From the NCBI GenBank assembly GCA_003020945.1, contig PXRU01000031.1:1-47468 (forward strand): a stretch of 47,468 nt of DNA. The letters run 5' to 3'. Both the position numbers and the translations under genes were made by a program. Under the pieces are notes generated by a model that made no database searches, had not been told where the DNA came from, and saw nothing but the letters and a program-made list of their open reading frames with translations. This document shows positions 17,291-25,244 of the stretch, in pieces; the first letter of the stretch is position 1; each line of letters opens with the position of its first letter. This DNA is from Halobacteriales archaeon QS_6_71_20 (GTDB lineage Archaea > Halobacteriota > Halobacteria > Halobacteriales > Haloferacaceae).

Positions 17291-17929
17291 GTGATCCCGC
17301 TGCTGCACGACTTCGAGGGCGAGACCGTCCTCGTCGTGGGGGGCGGCCCCGTCGGCGCGCGGAAGGCGCGGCGGTTCGCCCGCGAGGCGCGCACGGTCGT
17401 CGTGAGCCCGGCGTTCGCCGACGCCGACTTCGGCGACGCGGAGCCGGTGCGGGCGGCGCCCGACCCCGACGGGGTGGGCGAGTGGGTCGACCGCCTCGCG
17501 CCCGCGCTCGTCGTCGCGGCGACCGACGACGACGGGGTGAACGAGGCGGCCGAGCGGGCGGCCCGCGACGCCGGCGCGCTCGTCAACCGCGCTGACCGGT
17601 CCGGGGGCCGCGACGCCGGCAGCGTCGTCGTCCCGGCGACGGTGCGGGACGACCCGGTCGTCGCCGCGGTCGCGACCGGCGGGGCCGCGCCGGCGCTGTC
17701 GCGGGAGCTGCGTCGACGGATCGAAGCGGAGATCGTCGACGCCGGCGCGATGGCCGAGCTGGTCGGGGAACTCCGGGCCGATCTGAAGGCTGCGGACGTC
17801 CCCTCGACCGACCGCCGGGAGGCGATTCGAGCGGTGGTTCGGTCGTCGTCCGTTTGGAAGGCTTTACAAGAGGGAACCCCCAACGCACGCCAAGAAGCCG
17901 ATCGCCTCATGGAGGAACGACATGACTGA
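17291..17929 (+). CDS. sirC: Precorrin-2 dehydrogenase / sirohydrochlorin ferrochelatase (siroheme synthase N-domain)
   Basis: 212 residues from a GTG at 17291 (first residues MIPLLHDFEGETVLVVGGGP). The Rossmann motif VVGGGPVGARKARRF binds NAD for oxidation of precorrin-2 to sirohydrochlorin; later VVAATDDDGVNEAA, LVNRADRSGG and SVVVPATVRDDPVVAAVATG match the CysG-N/Met8/SirC pattern with PALSRELRRRIE. Length fits the single-function archaeal form. The last 8 bp overlap hemA (ATG 17922), so the pair is co-translated. With the broken siroheme decarboxylase upstream it forms a tetrapyrrole operon. Confidence 0.92.
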   Translation: MIPLLHDFEGETVLVVGGGPVGARKARRFAREARTVVVSPAFADADFGDAEPVRAAPDPDGVGEWVDRLAPALVVAATDDDGVNEAAERAARDAGALVNRADRSGGRDAGSVVVPATVRDDPVVAAVATGGAAPALSRELRRRIEAEIVDAGAMAELVGELRADLKAADVPSTDRREAIRAVVRSSSVWKALQEGTPNARQEADRLMEERHD

Positions 17930-19118
17930 CACCGGCGTCATCGCGGGCGTGAGCGTCAGCCACTCGCTCGCGTCCGTCGACGAGATCGAGTCCGCGCAGT
18001 CCGTGGACGTCGCGACGCTCGTGTCCGGACTGTCGGCCCGCGAGGGCGTCGAGGAGGCGTTCGCCGTCCAGACGTGCAACCGCGCGGAGGCGTACGTCGC
18101 GGCCGACGACGCGAGCGCGGCCCGGGGCGCGCTGGAGCCGTTCGCCCCGGAGGTGCGCGAGGGCGCCGTCGTCCGCCTCGATCACGAGTCGAGCCTGCGT
18201 CACCTGATGCGGGTCGCCGCCGGGCTCGAATCGCTCGTGCTCGGGGAAGACCAGATCCTCGGGCAGCTGAAGGACGCGGCCACGGTCGCCCGGGAGTCGG
18301 GCGGGCTCCGCGGCGGCGTGCTCGACGACGCGCTCCACAAGGCGTTTCACGTCGGCGAGCGCGCCCGCGCGGAGACGAGGATCAACGAGGGGTCCGTGTC
18401 GCTGGGCTCGGCCGCCGTCGAGCTGGCCCGGCGCGAGACCGACGTCGCGGGCGCGACGGCGCTTGTCGTCGGCGCCGGCGAGATGGGGACGCTCGCGGCG
18501 CGGGCGCTGGCCGCCTCCCCCGTCTCGCGGGTCGTCGTCGCCAACCGGACGCTGGCGGACGCCGAACACGTCGCCGCCGAGCTGGACGCCGCGGCGACCG
18601 CGATCGGGCTCGACGAGGTGCCCGCGCGGGCGGCCGACGCGGACGTGCTCATCGCCGCCACCGGCGCCGACGAGCCGATCCTCGGCGACGCGGCGTTCGC
18701 GGCGGCCGGCGAGACGCTGTGTATCGACCTGGGCCAGCCCCGCGACGTGGTGCCGGACGCGGGCGGCGACGACGTCGCCGTCCGCGACATCGACGACCTC
18801 GAGAGCGTCACCGGCGAGACCCACGAGCGCCGCGAGGCGGCCAAGCTGGAGGCTCAGGGGGAGCTGACCGACCGACAGCGTGAGACGGTCGCCGGCCTCG
18901 CGGACGCGCTCGTCGGCCAGCTGCTGGCGGCGCCGACGAAGAGCCTCCGGGAGGCGGCCGCCGAGGACGACTGGACCACGATCCACACCGCGATGCAGCT
19001 GTTCGACCCCGAGTTCGACGACTCCCCCCCGATACCGGACGTCGCGGGCCCGCCGGACGGCGCCGAGAGCCCGTCGGAGGTGCCGAGCCACGTGCTCGAC
19101 CGTCTCACCGACGACTGA
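17922..19118 (+). CDS. hemA: Glutamyl-tRNA reductase HemA
   Basis: 398 residues. Reduces glutamyl-tRNA(Glu) to glutamate-1-semialdehyde, the first step of C5 tetrapyrrole synthesis. The nucleophile is Cys52 in VQTCNRAEAY; GLESLVLGEDQILGQLKDA begins at about 101, and the NADPH domain has ALVVGAGEMGTLAARAL, VVANRTLADAEHVA and CIDLGQPRDVVPD. The C-terminal dimerisation helix is shorter than in bacteria and ends in a Pro/Ser/Asp tail. Overlaps sirC by 8 bp. hemL is not next to it. Confidence 0.95.
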   Translation: MTDTGVIAGVSVSHSLASVDEIESAQSVDVATLVSGLSAREGVEEAFAVQTCNRAEAYVAADDASAARGALEPFAPEVREGAVVRLDHESSLRHLMRVAAGLESLVLGEDQILGQLKDAATVARESGGLRGGVLDDALHKAFHVGERARAETRINEGSVSLGSAAVELARRETDVAGATALVVGAGEMGTLAARALAASPVSRVVVANRTLADAEHVAAELDAAATAIGLDEVPARAADADVLIAATGADEPILGDAAFAAAGETLCIDLGQPRDVVPDAGGDDVAVRDIDDLESVTGETHERREAAKLEAQGELTDRQRETVAGLADALVGQLLAAPTKSLREAAAEDDWTTIHTAMQLFDPEFDDSPPIPDVAGPPDGAESPSEVPSHVLDRLTDD

Positions 19119-19212
19119 CCGCATTCGGGTAGTTTCCGCGCGTCGGTCGGTGCATTCTACCCGTCCCGTATTCGGGGAAAGCGTGATATGCGATGGCATC
19201 ACAGACCTATCC

Positions 19213-20064
19213 ATGCAGACCACGGGTCGAGCCGTCGGCCGGCTCTCGACCGCGCCGGTCGAGGAGGGGGTGGAGTCGCTCTGTCGGGCGGCCGCGTGCG
19301 ACAACCCCGACGTCGCCGCCGGGCTCGCGGTGCTGGGGCTGACCGCGGCGTTTCTGCTCGCCGTCGGGGCGGTGCTCGCGCGCCTCGACGGGGCGCGCGA
19401 GGCGGACATCGAGGCCGGGGAGGTCGCCCGGGCGACGCCGAGGGCCGCGGGGACGGACGCACTGGCGACCCCCGCCGGCGGCTCCGGCGCCGACGACGCG
19501 GGGCTCGCCGAGACGCGTCGGGCGTACCGAGAGACGGTGATGGCGACCCCACACTACGAGGAGGAGTACGACGAGACCCTCACGGAGAACGTCGCCGAGG
19601 AGTTCTCCGGCGCGGTCGCGGGCGCGCTCGTCGAGAAGGGGGGCGCGCTGACGCCGGCGTTACAGGCGACGCTTGCCGGCGGCGCCGAGCGGGCGCGCCG
19701 TCAGCGCACGGAGCTGCTCTCCCGACTGGAGACCGAGGAGTCGTCGCTGGAGGACGCCCGGGGGACGCTCGCGTCGGCGGTCGAGGCGGCCGAGCGGACG
19801 GTCGAACGCGACCTCGCGTACGCGGGCTACTCGGACATCGTCGGCGAGTACGAGCGGCTGGAGTGGCACGAACGGCGCGTGGAGACGGTGCTGTCCGACC
19901 GACAGGGTCGGGTCCACGACGAGGAGAGCGAGCGCCGCTACTGGTTCGAGTACCTCTACGACTCCCTCCCGTCGCCGTACCCGGTGTTGTCCGCGGGCAC
20001 GGAGACGCTCTCGCTGCTGTCGGAGGCGAAGGCGTCGCTCACGGCCGCCGCGAGCGAGCGCTGA
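19213..20064 (+). CDS. DUF7260-like haloarchaeal membrane-anchored coiled-coil protein
   Basis: 283 residues from ATG 19213 (MQTTGRAVGRLSTAPVEEGV). One membrane helix near residues 36-62 (VAAGLAVLGLTAAFLLAVGA), a low-complexity linker, then a long helical region: YRETVMATPHYEEEYDETLT, NVAEEFSGAVAGALVEKGGA, and a coiled-coil-like stretch ending near LEWHERRVETVLSDRQGRVH and YWFEYLYDSLPSPYPVLSAG. The YRxTVMxxPHYEEEYDE block matches the haloarchaeal DUF7260 family as I remember it. Function unknown; probably peripheral to the membrane on the cytoplasmic face. Confidence 0.65.
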   Translation: MQTTGRAVGRLSTAPVEEGVESLCRAAACDNPDVAAGLAVLGLTAAFLLAVGAVLARLDGAREADIEAGEVARATPRAAGTDALATPAGGSGADDAGLAETRRAYRETVMATPHYEEEYDETLTENVAEEFSGAVAGALVEKGGALTPALQATLAGGAERARRQRTELLSRLETEESSLEDARGTLASAVEAAERTVERDLAYAGYSDIVGEYERLEWHERRVETVLSDRQGRVHDEESERRYWFEYLYDSLPSPYPVLSAGTETLSLLSEAKASLTAAASER

Positions 20065-20134
20065 GGCCGGCCGGGCCGCTCGCGCCCGCGACGCCCGGGG
20101 TACGCTTTTCACGCGGGCGACCCAGCGTTCGACC

Positions 20135-20419
20135 ATGGCAGACGTGCTCGACGCCGACGAGGTCGCCGCCGAATCGCCCGAGGGCTGGAGCCACGACGCG
20201 GACGCCGACGAGATCGCACGCACCTTCGAGTTCGACTCGTACCTGGCCGGCGTCGGCTTCGCGTCCGCCGCCGGGGGGCTCGCAGAGGAGGCGTTCCATC
20301 ACCCGACCATCACGGTCGAGTGGCGCGAGGTGGAGGTGCGGCTCACCACCCACGACGCCGGCGGCGTCACCACGAAGGACATCGATCTCGCCGAGCGGCT
20401 GAACGGGATCGCCGACTGA
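20135..20419 (+). CDS. Pterin-4a-carbinolamine dehydratase family protein
   Basis: 94 residues from ATG 20135, the normal length. The family core is EEAFHHPTITVEWREVEVRL then TTHDAGGVTTKDIDLAERLN, matching the HHP...H...TTHxxGGLTxxDxxLA pattern with the catalytic histidines. Bacterial and eukaryotic members dehydrate 4a-hydroxytetrahydropterin; in archaea without aromatic amino acid hydroxylases a role in molybdopterin or pterin handling has been proposed. Followed after 4 bp by the LWR-salt gene, so probably co-transcribed. Confidence 0.9.
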   Translation: MADVLDADEVAAESPEGWSHDADADEIARTFEFDSYLAGVGFASAAGGLAEEAFHHPTITVEWREVEVRLTTHDAGGVTTKDIDLAERLNGIAD

Positions 20420-20423
20420 GGCG

Positions 20424-20828
20424 ATGGAGGCGTCGTACGTGTTCCGGGTCCGGTTCACCCTCTCGCCGCGACGCGCACGGATCGACCCGGAGACGTTCGA
20501 GACGACGCTGCGGATCCCCGCGGCGTCCCCCGGAGAGGAGGGGTGGCTGCTGTTCCGCGACGCGCTGTGGCGCGGGGAGGCGAACGACGGCGACCACGCC
20601 CGACGGCTCTGTGCCGACCGCCTCCCGGCGGGCGTCGACGTGCTGTCGGCGACGTTCCGGGAGTTCGAGACCGACGAGCGGTACCTCGACGCGCTCCGCG
20701 AGGCCGTCGCCGACGACCTCGCCGCCTTCCGGGCGGACTCGGTCAGGGAGGCGCTCCACAAGTACCTCGGCTCGTCGATCCGCGTGCGGTCGGGCGACGC
20801 CGACTCGGACCCCGGACCGGACGGATAG
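20424..20828 (+). CDS. LWR-salt protein
   Basis: 134 residues from ATG 20424, four bases after the preceding stop. It begins MEASYVFRVRFTLSPRRARI and contains GWLLFRDALWRGEANDGDHA; the LWR in DALWRGE is the signature for which this haloarchaeal family is named. The C-terminal half is helical (YLDALREAVADDLAAFR, VREALHKYLGSSIRV) and ends in an Asp/Pro tail. Function unknown. Confidence 0.8.
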   Translation: MEASYVFRVRFTLSPRRARIDPETFETTLRIPAASPGEEGWLLFRDALWRGEANDGDHARRLCADRLPAGVDVLSATFREFETDERYLDALREAVADDLAAFRADSVREALHKYLGSSIRVRSGDADSDPGPDG

Positions 20829-20941
20829 GTGCCGCTTACGCCCGCGACCGCCGGTCGGGCGACGCCGAGTTAGGCGTCGACCTCGGGGGCGTTATCGGGC
20901 GAACACCTAAACGGGAACCCGCCCAACGAACGGGTCCGCGA

Positions 20942-21664
20942 ATGGTCCCCGAATCGTACGACTTCTGGCTGTTCGACCTCGACGGGACGCTCGTCGACGC
21001 CGAGTGGTCGTACACCCGCGAGGTGTTCGACCGGGTCGGCGACCGAATCGGCTACGAGTTCTCCGACCGGGAGGCGGAACTGCTGTGGCACGGGCTCACG
21101 GGCGCCCGCGACCCGCTCCTCCGGGAGTGGGGGCTCGACCCGACGGCGTTCTGGCCGGCGTTCCACGCCGTCGAGGAGCCGCCCGAGCGCGCGTCGGCGA
21201 CGTTCCTCCATCCCGACGCCGAACGCCTGCTGGCCGACCTCGAACGCCGCGACGCCCCGCTCGGGCTGGTCACCCACTGCGCCGAGTTCCTCGCGAGCCC
21301 CGTCATCGACGGGCTCGACATCGGGGAACGGTTCGACACGATCCTGTCGTGTACCGACGAGACGGGCTGGAAGCCCGACCCCGGTCCCCTCGAGTTGGCG
21401 ATGGCCGACCTGGACGTCGACTCGACGACCGAACGGGGCGTGTACGTCGGCGACGGCGCCAGCGACGTGGGCGCGGCGTGGAACGCCGGCCTCGACGCCG
21501 TCCACGTGGAGCGCCACGGCCACGAGGCGCGCGGCCGCTGCGTCCGCGCCGACCACCGGGTCGAGAGCTTCGACGAACTCCCGCGCACCCGCGAGGCCGA
21601 CGGGGACGCGCGCGTCGGCTCCGTCGACGCGAGCCGGGTCGAGGTGGGCGACCTCACCGACTGA
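20942..21664 (+). CDS. HAD-family hydrolase, phosphoglycolate phosphatase-like
   Basis: 240 residues from ATG 20942. HAD motif I is FWLFDLDGTLVDAEW with the nucleophile and acid/base aspartates; motif II is LGLVTHCAEF, motif III the Lys of TGWKPDPGPLELAM, motif IV GVYVGDGASDVGAAWNAGLD. The helical cap between motifs I and II (about residues 20-90) is C1 type, as in phosphoglycolate phosphatases. Substrate is not determinable. The last 35 residues after the core are a charged tail. Downstream lies a 426-bp repeat-rich region. Confidence 0.9.
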   Translation: MVPESYDFWLFDLDGTLVDAEWSYTREVFDRVGDRIGYEFSDREAELLWHGLTGARDPLLREWGLDPTAFWPAFHAVEEPPERASATFLHPDAERLLADLERRDAPLGLVTHCAEFLASPVIDGLDIGERFDTILSCTDETGWKPDPGPLELAMADLDVDSTTERGVYVGDGASDVGAAWNAGLDAVHVERHGHEARGRCVRADHRVESFDELPRTREADGDARVGSVDASRVEVGDLTD

Positions 21665-21784
21665 GGGCGGCGACCGCGCGTCGGCCCGGAACCCGGTCGC
21701 TCGCTGCCGTTCGCGGGTCGCGTCCGCTCCGTTCACGGATCGCGCTCGCTCCGTTCGCGGGTCGCGTCCGCTCCCCGCTCATAT

Positions 21785-21932
21785 CGAGGCCTCCCTTCGG
21801 TCGGCCTCGCACTGCTCACACCGAGGCCTTCCTTCGGTCGGCCTCGCACCGCTCACACCGAGGCCTTCCTCCGGTCGGCCTCGCACCGCTCACATCGAGG
21901 CTTCCCTTCGGTCAGCCTCGCACTGCTCACTC
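21785..21932. repeat. Four tandem 37-nt repeats, each with a hairpin
   Basis: Units at 21785-21821, 21822-21858, 21859-21895 and 21896-21932, with no spacers. Each starts with a 25-nt hairpin: CGAGGCC ... GGCCTCG in units 1-3 and CGAGGCT ... AGCCTCG in unit 4, a compensatory C-G to T-A change. The apex contains CTTCGG in units 1, 2 and 4 and CTCCGG in unit 3, both fitting a C(UNCG)G tetraloop if transcribed. The units end in gcac(t/c)gctca plus two bases. The preceding 21690-21780 holds three loose copies of cgttcgcgggtcgcgtccgc. Confidence 0.85.
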
Positions 21933-21946
21933 CGGCTCGCCGATCG

Positions 21947-22096
21947 TGGGTGGAGCGGCACGGGACCGCTCCGCCGTCCGTCCGAGGCCTCGGTCGCTCG
22001 CGTCGCTCGGGGTCCGCCGGTCATGGGCGGAGCGGCACGGGACCGCTCCGCCGTCCATCCGAGGCTTCCCTTCGGTCAGCCTCGCACTGCTCACTC
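21947..22096. repeat. Duplicated 42-nt segment and a fifth 37-nt unit covering the Rieske-protein stop codon
   Basis: Segments 21947-21988 and 22024-22065 are direct repeats at 77-bp offset with two mismatches, each holding a GGAGCGG / CCGCTCC hairpin. A fifth copy of the 37-nt unit, identical to unit 4, lies at 22060-22096 and contains the last codon and stop (GAG TGA on the minus strand) of the Rieske-domain gene. Unit 4 is followed by sequence that would also encode a GEPE-stop end, suggesting that the 3' end of the gene was duplicated together with the repeat. Confidence 0.75.
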
Positions 22097-23920
22097 GGCC
22101 TCGCCGTCCCCGTGCACCCGCTCCCCCCGCAGCAGCCGCGACGCGATCGAGAACGTCTGCTCCCGGGACCGCCGCGTCGGGTAGTGGGCGGCCATGTACC
22201 GCGCGGCGGCGACCAGACAGTCCCGCCGCCGGGCGTCGTCGTCGCGGCGGTCGAACTGGCGACACGCCGCCTCGTACGCCTGGAACGTGTGGAAGCCCGT
22301 GTCCTCGACCAGCAGCGCGTTCCCCAGCTCGGCCGTCAGTCGGTCGGGGTCGCCGCCGGCCGCGAGGTAGTCGGCGACCGCGTCGCCCGCCTGCTGCACC
22401 CGTCCCTGCTGCTCGAACGCCGACCGAAGCTCCGCCAGCGCGGCCTCCGGGTCCGCGTCGGGGTCGCCCGTCGCCTCCGGCGCCGGCGGGGTGTTGAGGA
22501 AGCGGTCGAGGTAGACGTTGACGGCGGCGTCGAAGACGCCCCGGTACAGCGCCGTCGTGTCGGTTCGCTCGGCCGCCCGGTGGACCGCGTTCGCGAACGT
22601 GAAGGTGTGATGCACGGTGTTCCAGTCGTCGAACTCGTTGCTCGTGGCGAACAGCGCCACGCGCCGCGCGGCCGCGAACGCGACCGCGCCCGCCAGCTCC
22701 TCGACGGTCGCGCCGTCTTCGATCGCCGTCTCCAGCGCGTCGAACACCGTCTCCGGGTCCGCAGCGTGGAGCCGCTCGGTGAAGTCGTCCGGCTCCGTCC
22801 ACGACTTCCCGTCGCCGTCGGCGACCAGCTCGTCGAGCCGGTCGAACCGCTCGGCGCACATCCCGGCGAGGTCGACCGGCTGGCGCCAGGAGGCGGTCTC
22901 CTCGGCGCGCGCGGCGGTCGCGAGCCCGCGCACGAGCGACGCCAGCACGTCGGCCGTCCGCTCGTCGTCGTCCCAGCCGACCAGGTCCAGCGCCTCCGTC
23001 GCCTTGTTGACGTAGTCGAGGGCGTGGCCCGCGTCGAGGTAGCGGTGGTCGGTCGCGGCCGTCACGAGCAGTTCGGTCAGCCGCTCGGGGCCGTACCCCG
23101 ACGCGACGGCCGTGCGGAGCACGCGCTCGGCGCCGTCGGGGTCGCGGACCTCGACGTTCTCGCGGAACCACGACAGCAGGCGGTCGAACGACACGTCGGT
23201 CGCGGAGAACGCGTCCTGGTCGAACTTCGGCGGCTCGCCGTCGCAGTCGCCCGCGACCTCGACGAGCCCCTGGTACAGCGCGCGCCTGCGGTCCTGCTCG
23301 TCCAGCGTGGGGAGGCGGTTCGCTAGCGCCGTCAGGACGGTCAGCCCCGGGCCCCACCCGTCGGCGCGGTTGCGCACGCCGAAGCGGACGCCGCGCTCCA
23401 CGACGGCCTCGGGGTCGACGCCGGCGTTCGGCAGCCCGACCGCCGCCTTCGCCAGCACCAGCCGGAGGTTCTGCTCCAGCCCGTCGTCCAGCCGCCCGCG
23501 CCAGTGGACCGCGGGCGGCTCCGAGCGCCGGGGCTTCGGGGAGACGTACACCGTCGCCTCGCCGGCCTCGCCGCGCTCCTCCAGCGCGTCGACGCTCGCC
23601 GCGTTCCCGTCGGCGTCGCGTATCTCCGTCGGGTAGGTGTCGACGTCGTCGGCCCACGGGTCGAACGTGTCGCCGCAGGAGAGCTCGAACCGGGCGTGGT
23701 GCCAGTGGCAGGTGAGCACGCCCTCGTCGACGCTCCCCTCCGTCAGGGGGAACCCCATGTGCGGGCACCTGTTGTTCACCGCGCGCACCTCGCCCTCGTG
23801 GTGGAACACCGCGATCGGGGTGCCGTCGACGGCCGTCAGCGCGCGTCCCTCCTCGCGGAGCGTATCGAGGTCGACCGCCTCGCTGTACCCGTCGTCGTGG
23901 CCGGTGTTGTCGACTACCAT
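22091..23920 (-). CDS. Rieske [2Fe-2S] domain fused to a large helical domain
   Basis: 609 residues from ATG 23920. Residues about 15-105 are a soluble Rieske domain with cluster ligands Cys52/His54 (RCPHMGFPL) and Cys71/His74 (CHWHHARFEL). After a linker, residues about 140-600 are almost entirely helical, with His-containing stretches AATDHRYLDAGHALDYVNKA and SNEFDDWNTVHHTFTFANAV, and FHTFQAYEAACRQFDRRDD near the end. No oxygenase or reductase catalytic domain is recognised. Similar Rieske-plus-helical proteins occur in other prokaryotes but I know of no assigned function. The gene stands alone; its stop lies inside a 37-nt repeat. Confidence 0.8.
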   Translation of the reverse strand: MVVDNTGHDDGYSEAVDLDTLREEGRALTAVDGTPIAVFHHEGEVRAVNNRCPHMGFPLTEGSVDEGVLTCHWHHARFELSCGDTFDPWADDVDTYPTEIRDADGNAASVDALEERGEAGEATVYVSPKPRRSEPPAVHWRGRLDDGLEQNLRLVLAKAAVGLPNAGVDPEAVVERGVRFGVRNRADGWGPGLTVLTALANRLPTLDEQDRRRALYQGLVEVAGDCDGEPPKFDQDAFSATDVSFDRLLSWFRENVEVRDPDGAERVLRTAVASGYGPERLTELLVTAATDHRYLDAGHALDYVNKATEALDLVGWDDDERTADVLASLVRGLATAARAEETASWRQPVDLAGMCAERFDRLDELVADGDGKSWTEPDDFTERLHAADPETVFDALETAIEDGATVEELAGAVAFAAARRVALFATSNEFDDWNTVHHTFTFANAVHRAAERTDTTALYRGVFDAAVNVYLDRFLNTPPAPEATGDPDADPEAALAELRSAFEQQGRVQQAGDAVADYLAAGGDPDRLTAELGNALLVEDTGFHTFQAYEAACRQFDRRDDDARRRDCLVAAARYMAAHYPTRRSREQTFSIASRLLRGERVHGDGEAE

Positions 23921-24079
23921 ACGTCACGCGACGGCACGGACCGAGAAGAGGGTTCTCGGAACCCCGTTTCTGTATGGCTGTAGACAGTTCCCGAGTTCGG
24001 TGCGATCGACCGGTTCGGATCGGCTCCCGAGGAGGGGCGTTCGCCTCGCTCCCGCCGTGACCGCCGCGTTCGCTCCGTC

Positions 24080-25147
24080 TCAGTCGGCGTTCACGGCCGT
24101 CCGCTCGCGGCCGTCGGCCATCGCGAGCACCTCGTCGAAAAAGCCCAGCGAGTCGTGCGGTCCCGGGTTCGCCTCGGGGTGGTACTGCCGGGTGACGACG
24201 TCCCCCTCGACGCTCCGGAGCCCCTCGGCGGTGTCGTCGTTGACGTTCACCTGCGTCACCTCCAGTTCGCCCGGGTCGGCGACGGAGTAGCCGTGGTTCT
24301 GGGTCGTCATCACGACCCGCCCCGTCTCCAGGTCGCGCACGGGCTGGTTGACGCCGCGGTGGCCGAACGCCATCTTCTCCGTCTCGCCGCCGAACGCCCG
24401 GGCGACGATCTGCTGGCCGAGACAGATGCCCGCGAGCGGCACCTCCCCGGCGAACGTCTCCACCAGCGCCGTCGCCGACTCGAAGTTCGCGGGGTCGCCC
24501 GGCCCGTTCGAGACGAACAGGACGTCCGGGTCGAGGTCGGCGACCGTCTCCCCGTCCACGTCGTACGGGAGGACGTGGACGTCCGCGCCGCGCTCGGCCA
24601 GCGAGGAGGCGATCGATCCTTTCATCCCGCAGTCGACGAGCGCGACGTCGTACTCGCCGCCGCCCTCGACGGTGTACGGCTCGTCCGTCGACACCTGCTT
24701 GCCGATGTCGAGGTGGTCCGACATGGCGACGCAGTCGTCGAGCTGGGCCTTCGCGTCCTCGGGCGTCGCCCCCGGCCCGGCGGCGATGCCGCAGGCCATC
24801 GCGCCCTCCTCGCGCACGCTCGTCACCAGCTCGCGCGTGTCGAGGTGGTCGACCGCGGGCACGCCCTCCCGCTCCAGCCACCCGGCCACGTCCTCGGTCA
24901 TCTCGCGGGCGATTGCCGCGTTGGGGTGGACGCGGTCGGACTCGAACCGCTCGTCTCGGACGCCGTAGTTGCCGATCAGGGGGTACGAGAACGTGAGCAC
25001 CTGCTCCTCGTAGGAGGGGTCGGTCAGCGACTCCTCGTAGCCGGTGTACGCGGTCGTGAACACCAGTTCACCGCGTGCGGTGCCTGGCGCGCGGGCGCGT
25101 GCCTCGAACACGCGGCCGTCGGCCAGGGCGACGTAGGCGTCCGACAT
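24080..25147 (-). CDS. carA: Carbamoyl-phosphate synthase small subunit CarA
   Basis: 355 residues from ATG 25147 (MSDAYVALADGRVFEARARA); a GTG at 25159 would add four residues. Glutaminase subunit that feeds ammonia to CarB for arginine and pyrimidine synthesis. N-terminal domain marks are GELVFTTAYTGYEESLTDPS and GAMACGIAAG; the class I amidotransferase domain has FVSNGPGDPANFE, the nucleophile in PLAGICLGQQIVARAFGG, and the His/Glu pair in QYHPEANPGPHDS. carB is not in the window. Divergent from an AsnC/Lrp-type regulator with a palindrome between them. Confidence 0.95.
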   Translation of the reverse strand: MSDAYVALADGRVFEARARAPGTARGELVFTTAYTGYEESLTDPSYEEQVLTFSYPLIGNYGVRDERFESDRVHPNAAIAREMTEDVAGWLEREGVPAVDHLDTRELVTSVREEGAMACGIAAGPGATPEDAKAQLDDCVAMSDHLDIGKQVSTDEPYTVEGGGEYDVALVDCGMKGSIASSLAERGADVHVLPYDVDGETVADLDPDVLFVSNGPGDPANFESATALVETFAGEVPLAGICLGQQIVARAFGGETEKMAFGHRGVNQPVRDLETGRVVMTTQNHGYSVADPGELEVTQVNVNDDTAEGLRSVEGDVVTRQYHPEANPGPHDSLGFFDEVLAMADGRERTAVNAD

Positions 25148-25198
25148 TACGAGATACACACCGCGGGACGGAACATAAGTGCGTCGTTCGAAGATACG

Positions 25199-25213
25199 TT
25201 ACGAAATTCGTAA
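25199..25213. promoter_or_regulatory. Palindromic operator candidate between carA and the AsnC-type regulator
   Basis: TTACGAAATTCGTAA is a perfect 7-bp inverted repeat around a central A, in the 97-bp gap between divergent carA (ATG 25147) and the regulator (ATG 25245). A related half-site ATTACGA lies at 25146-25152, at the carA start. Lrp/AsnC proteins typically bind such AT-rich palindromes at their own promoter, so autoregulation and control of carA are plausible (inference). Confidence 0.6.
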
Positions 25214-25244
25214 TCCCTTTGCGTCGTGTCCGGCAACGGCGTGC

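Noticed and set aside
21785..21932. Regular 37-nt repeats as a CRISPR array
   Set aside because: The units are directly adjacent without spacers, and no cas gene is in the window.
23921..24881. Extension of a 984-codon minus-strand frame over the Rieske and carA region
   Set aside because: Shadow of the real genes, Arg/Gly-rich throughout with no recognisable motif; the true frames give complete Rieske and CarA proteins.
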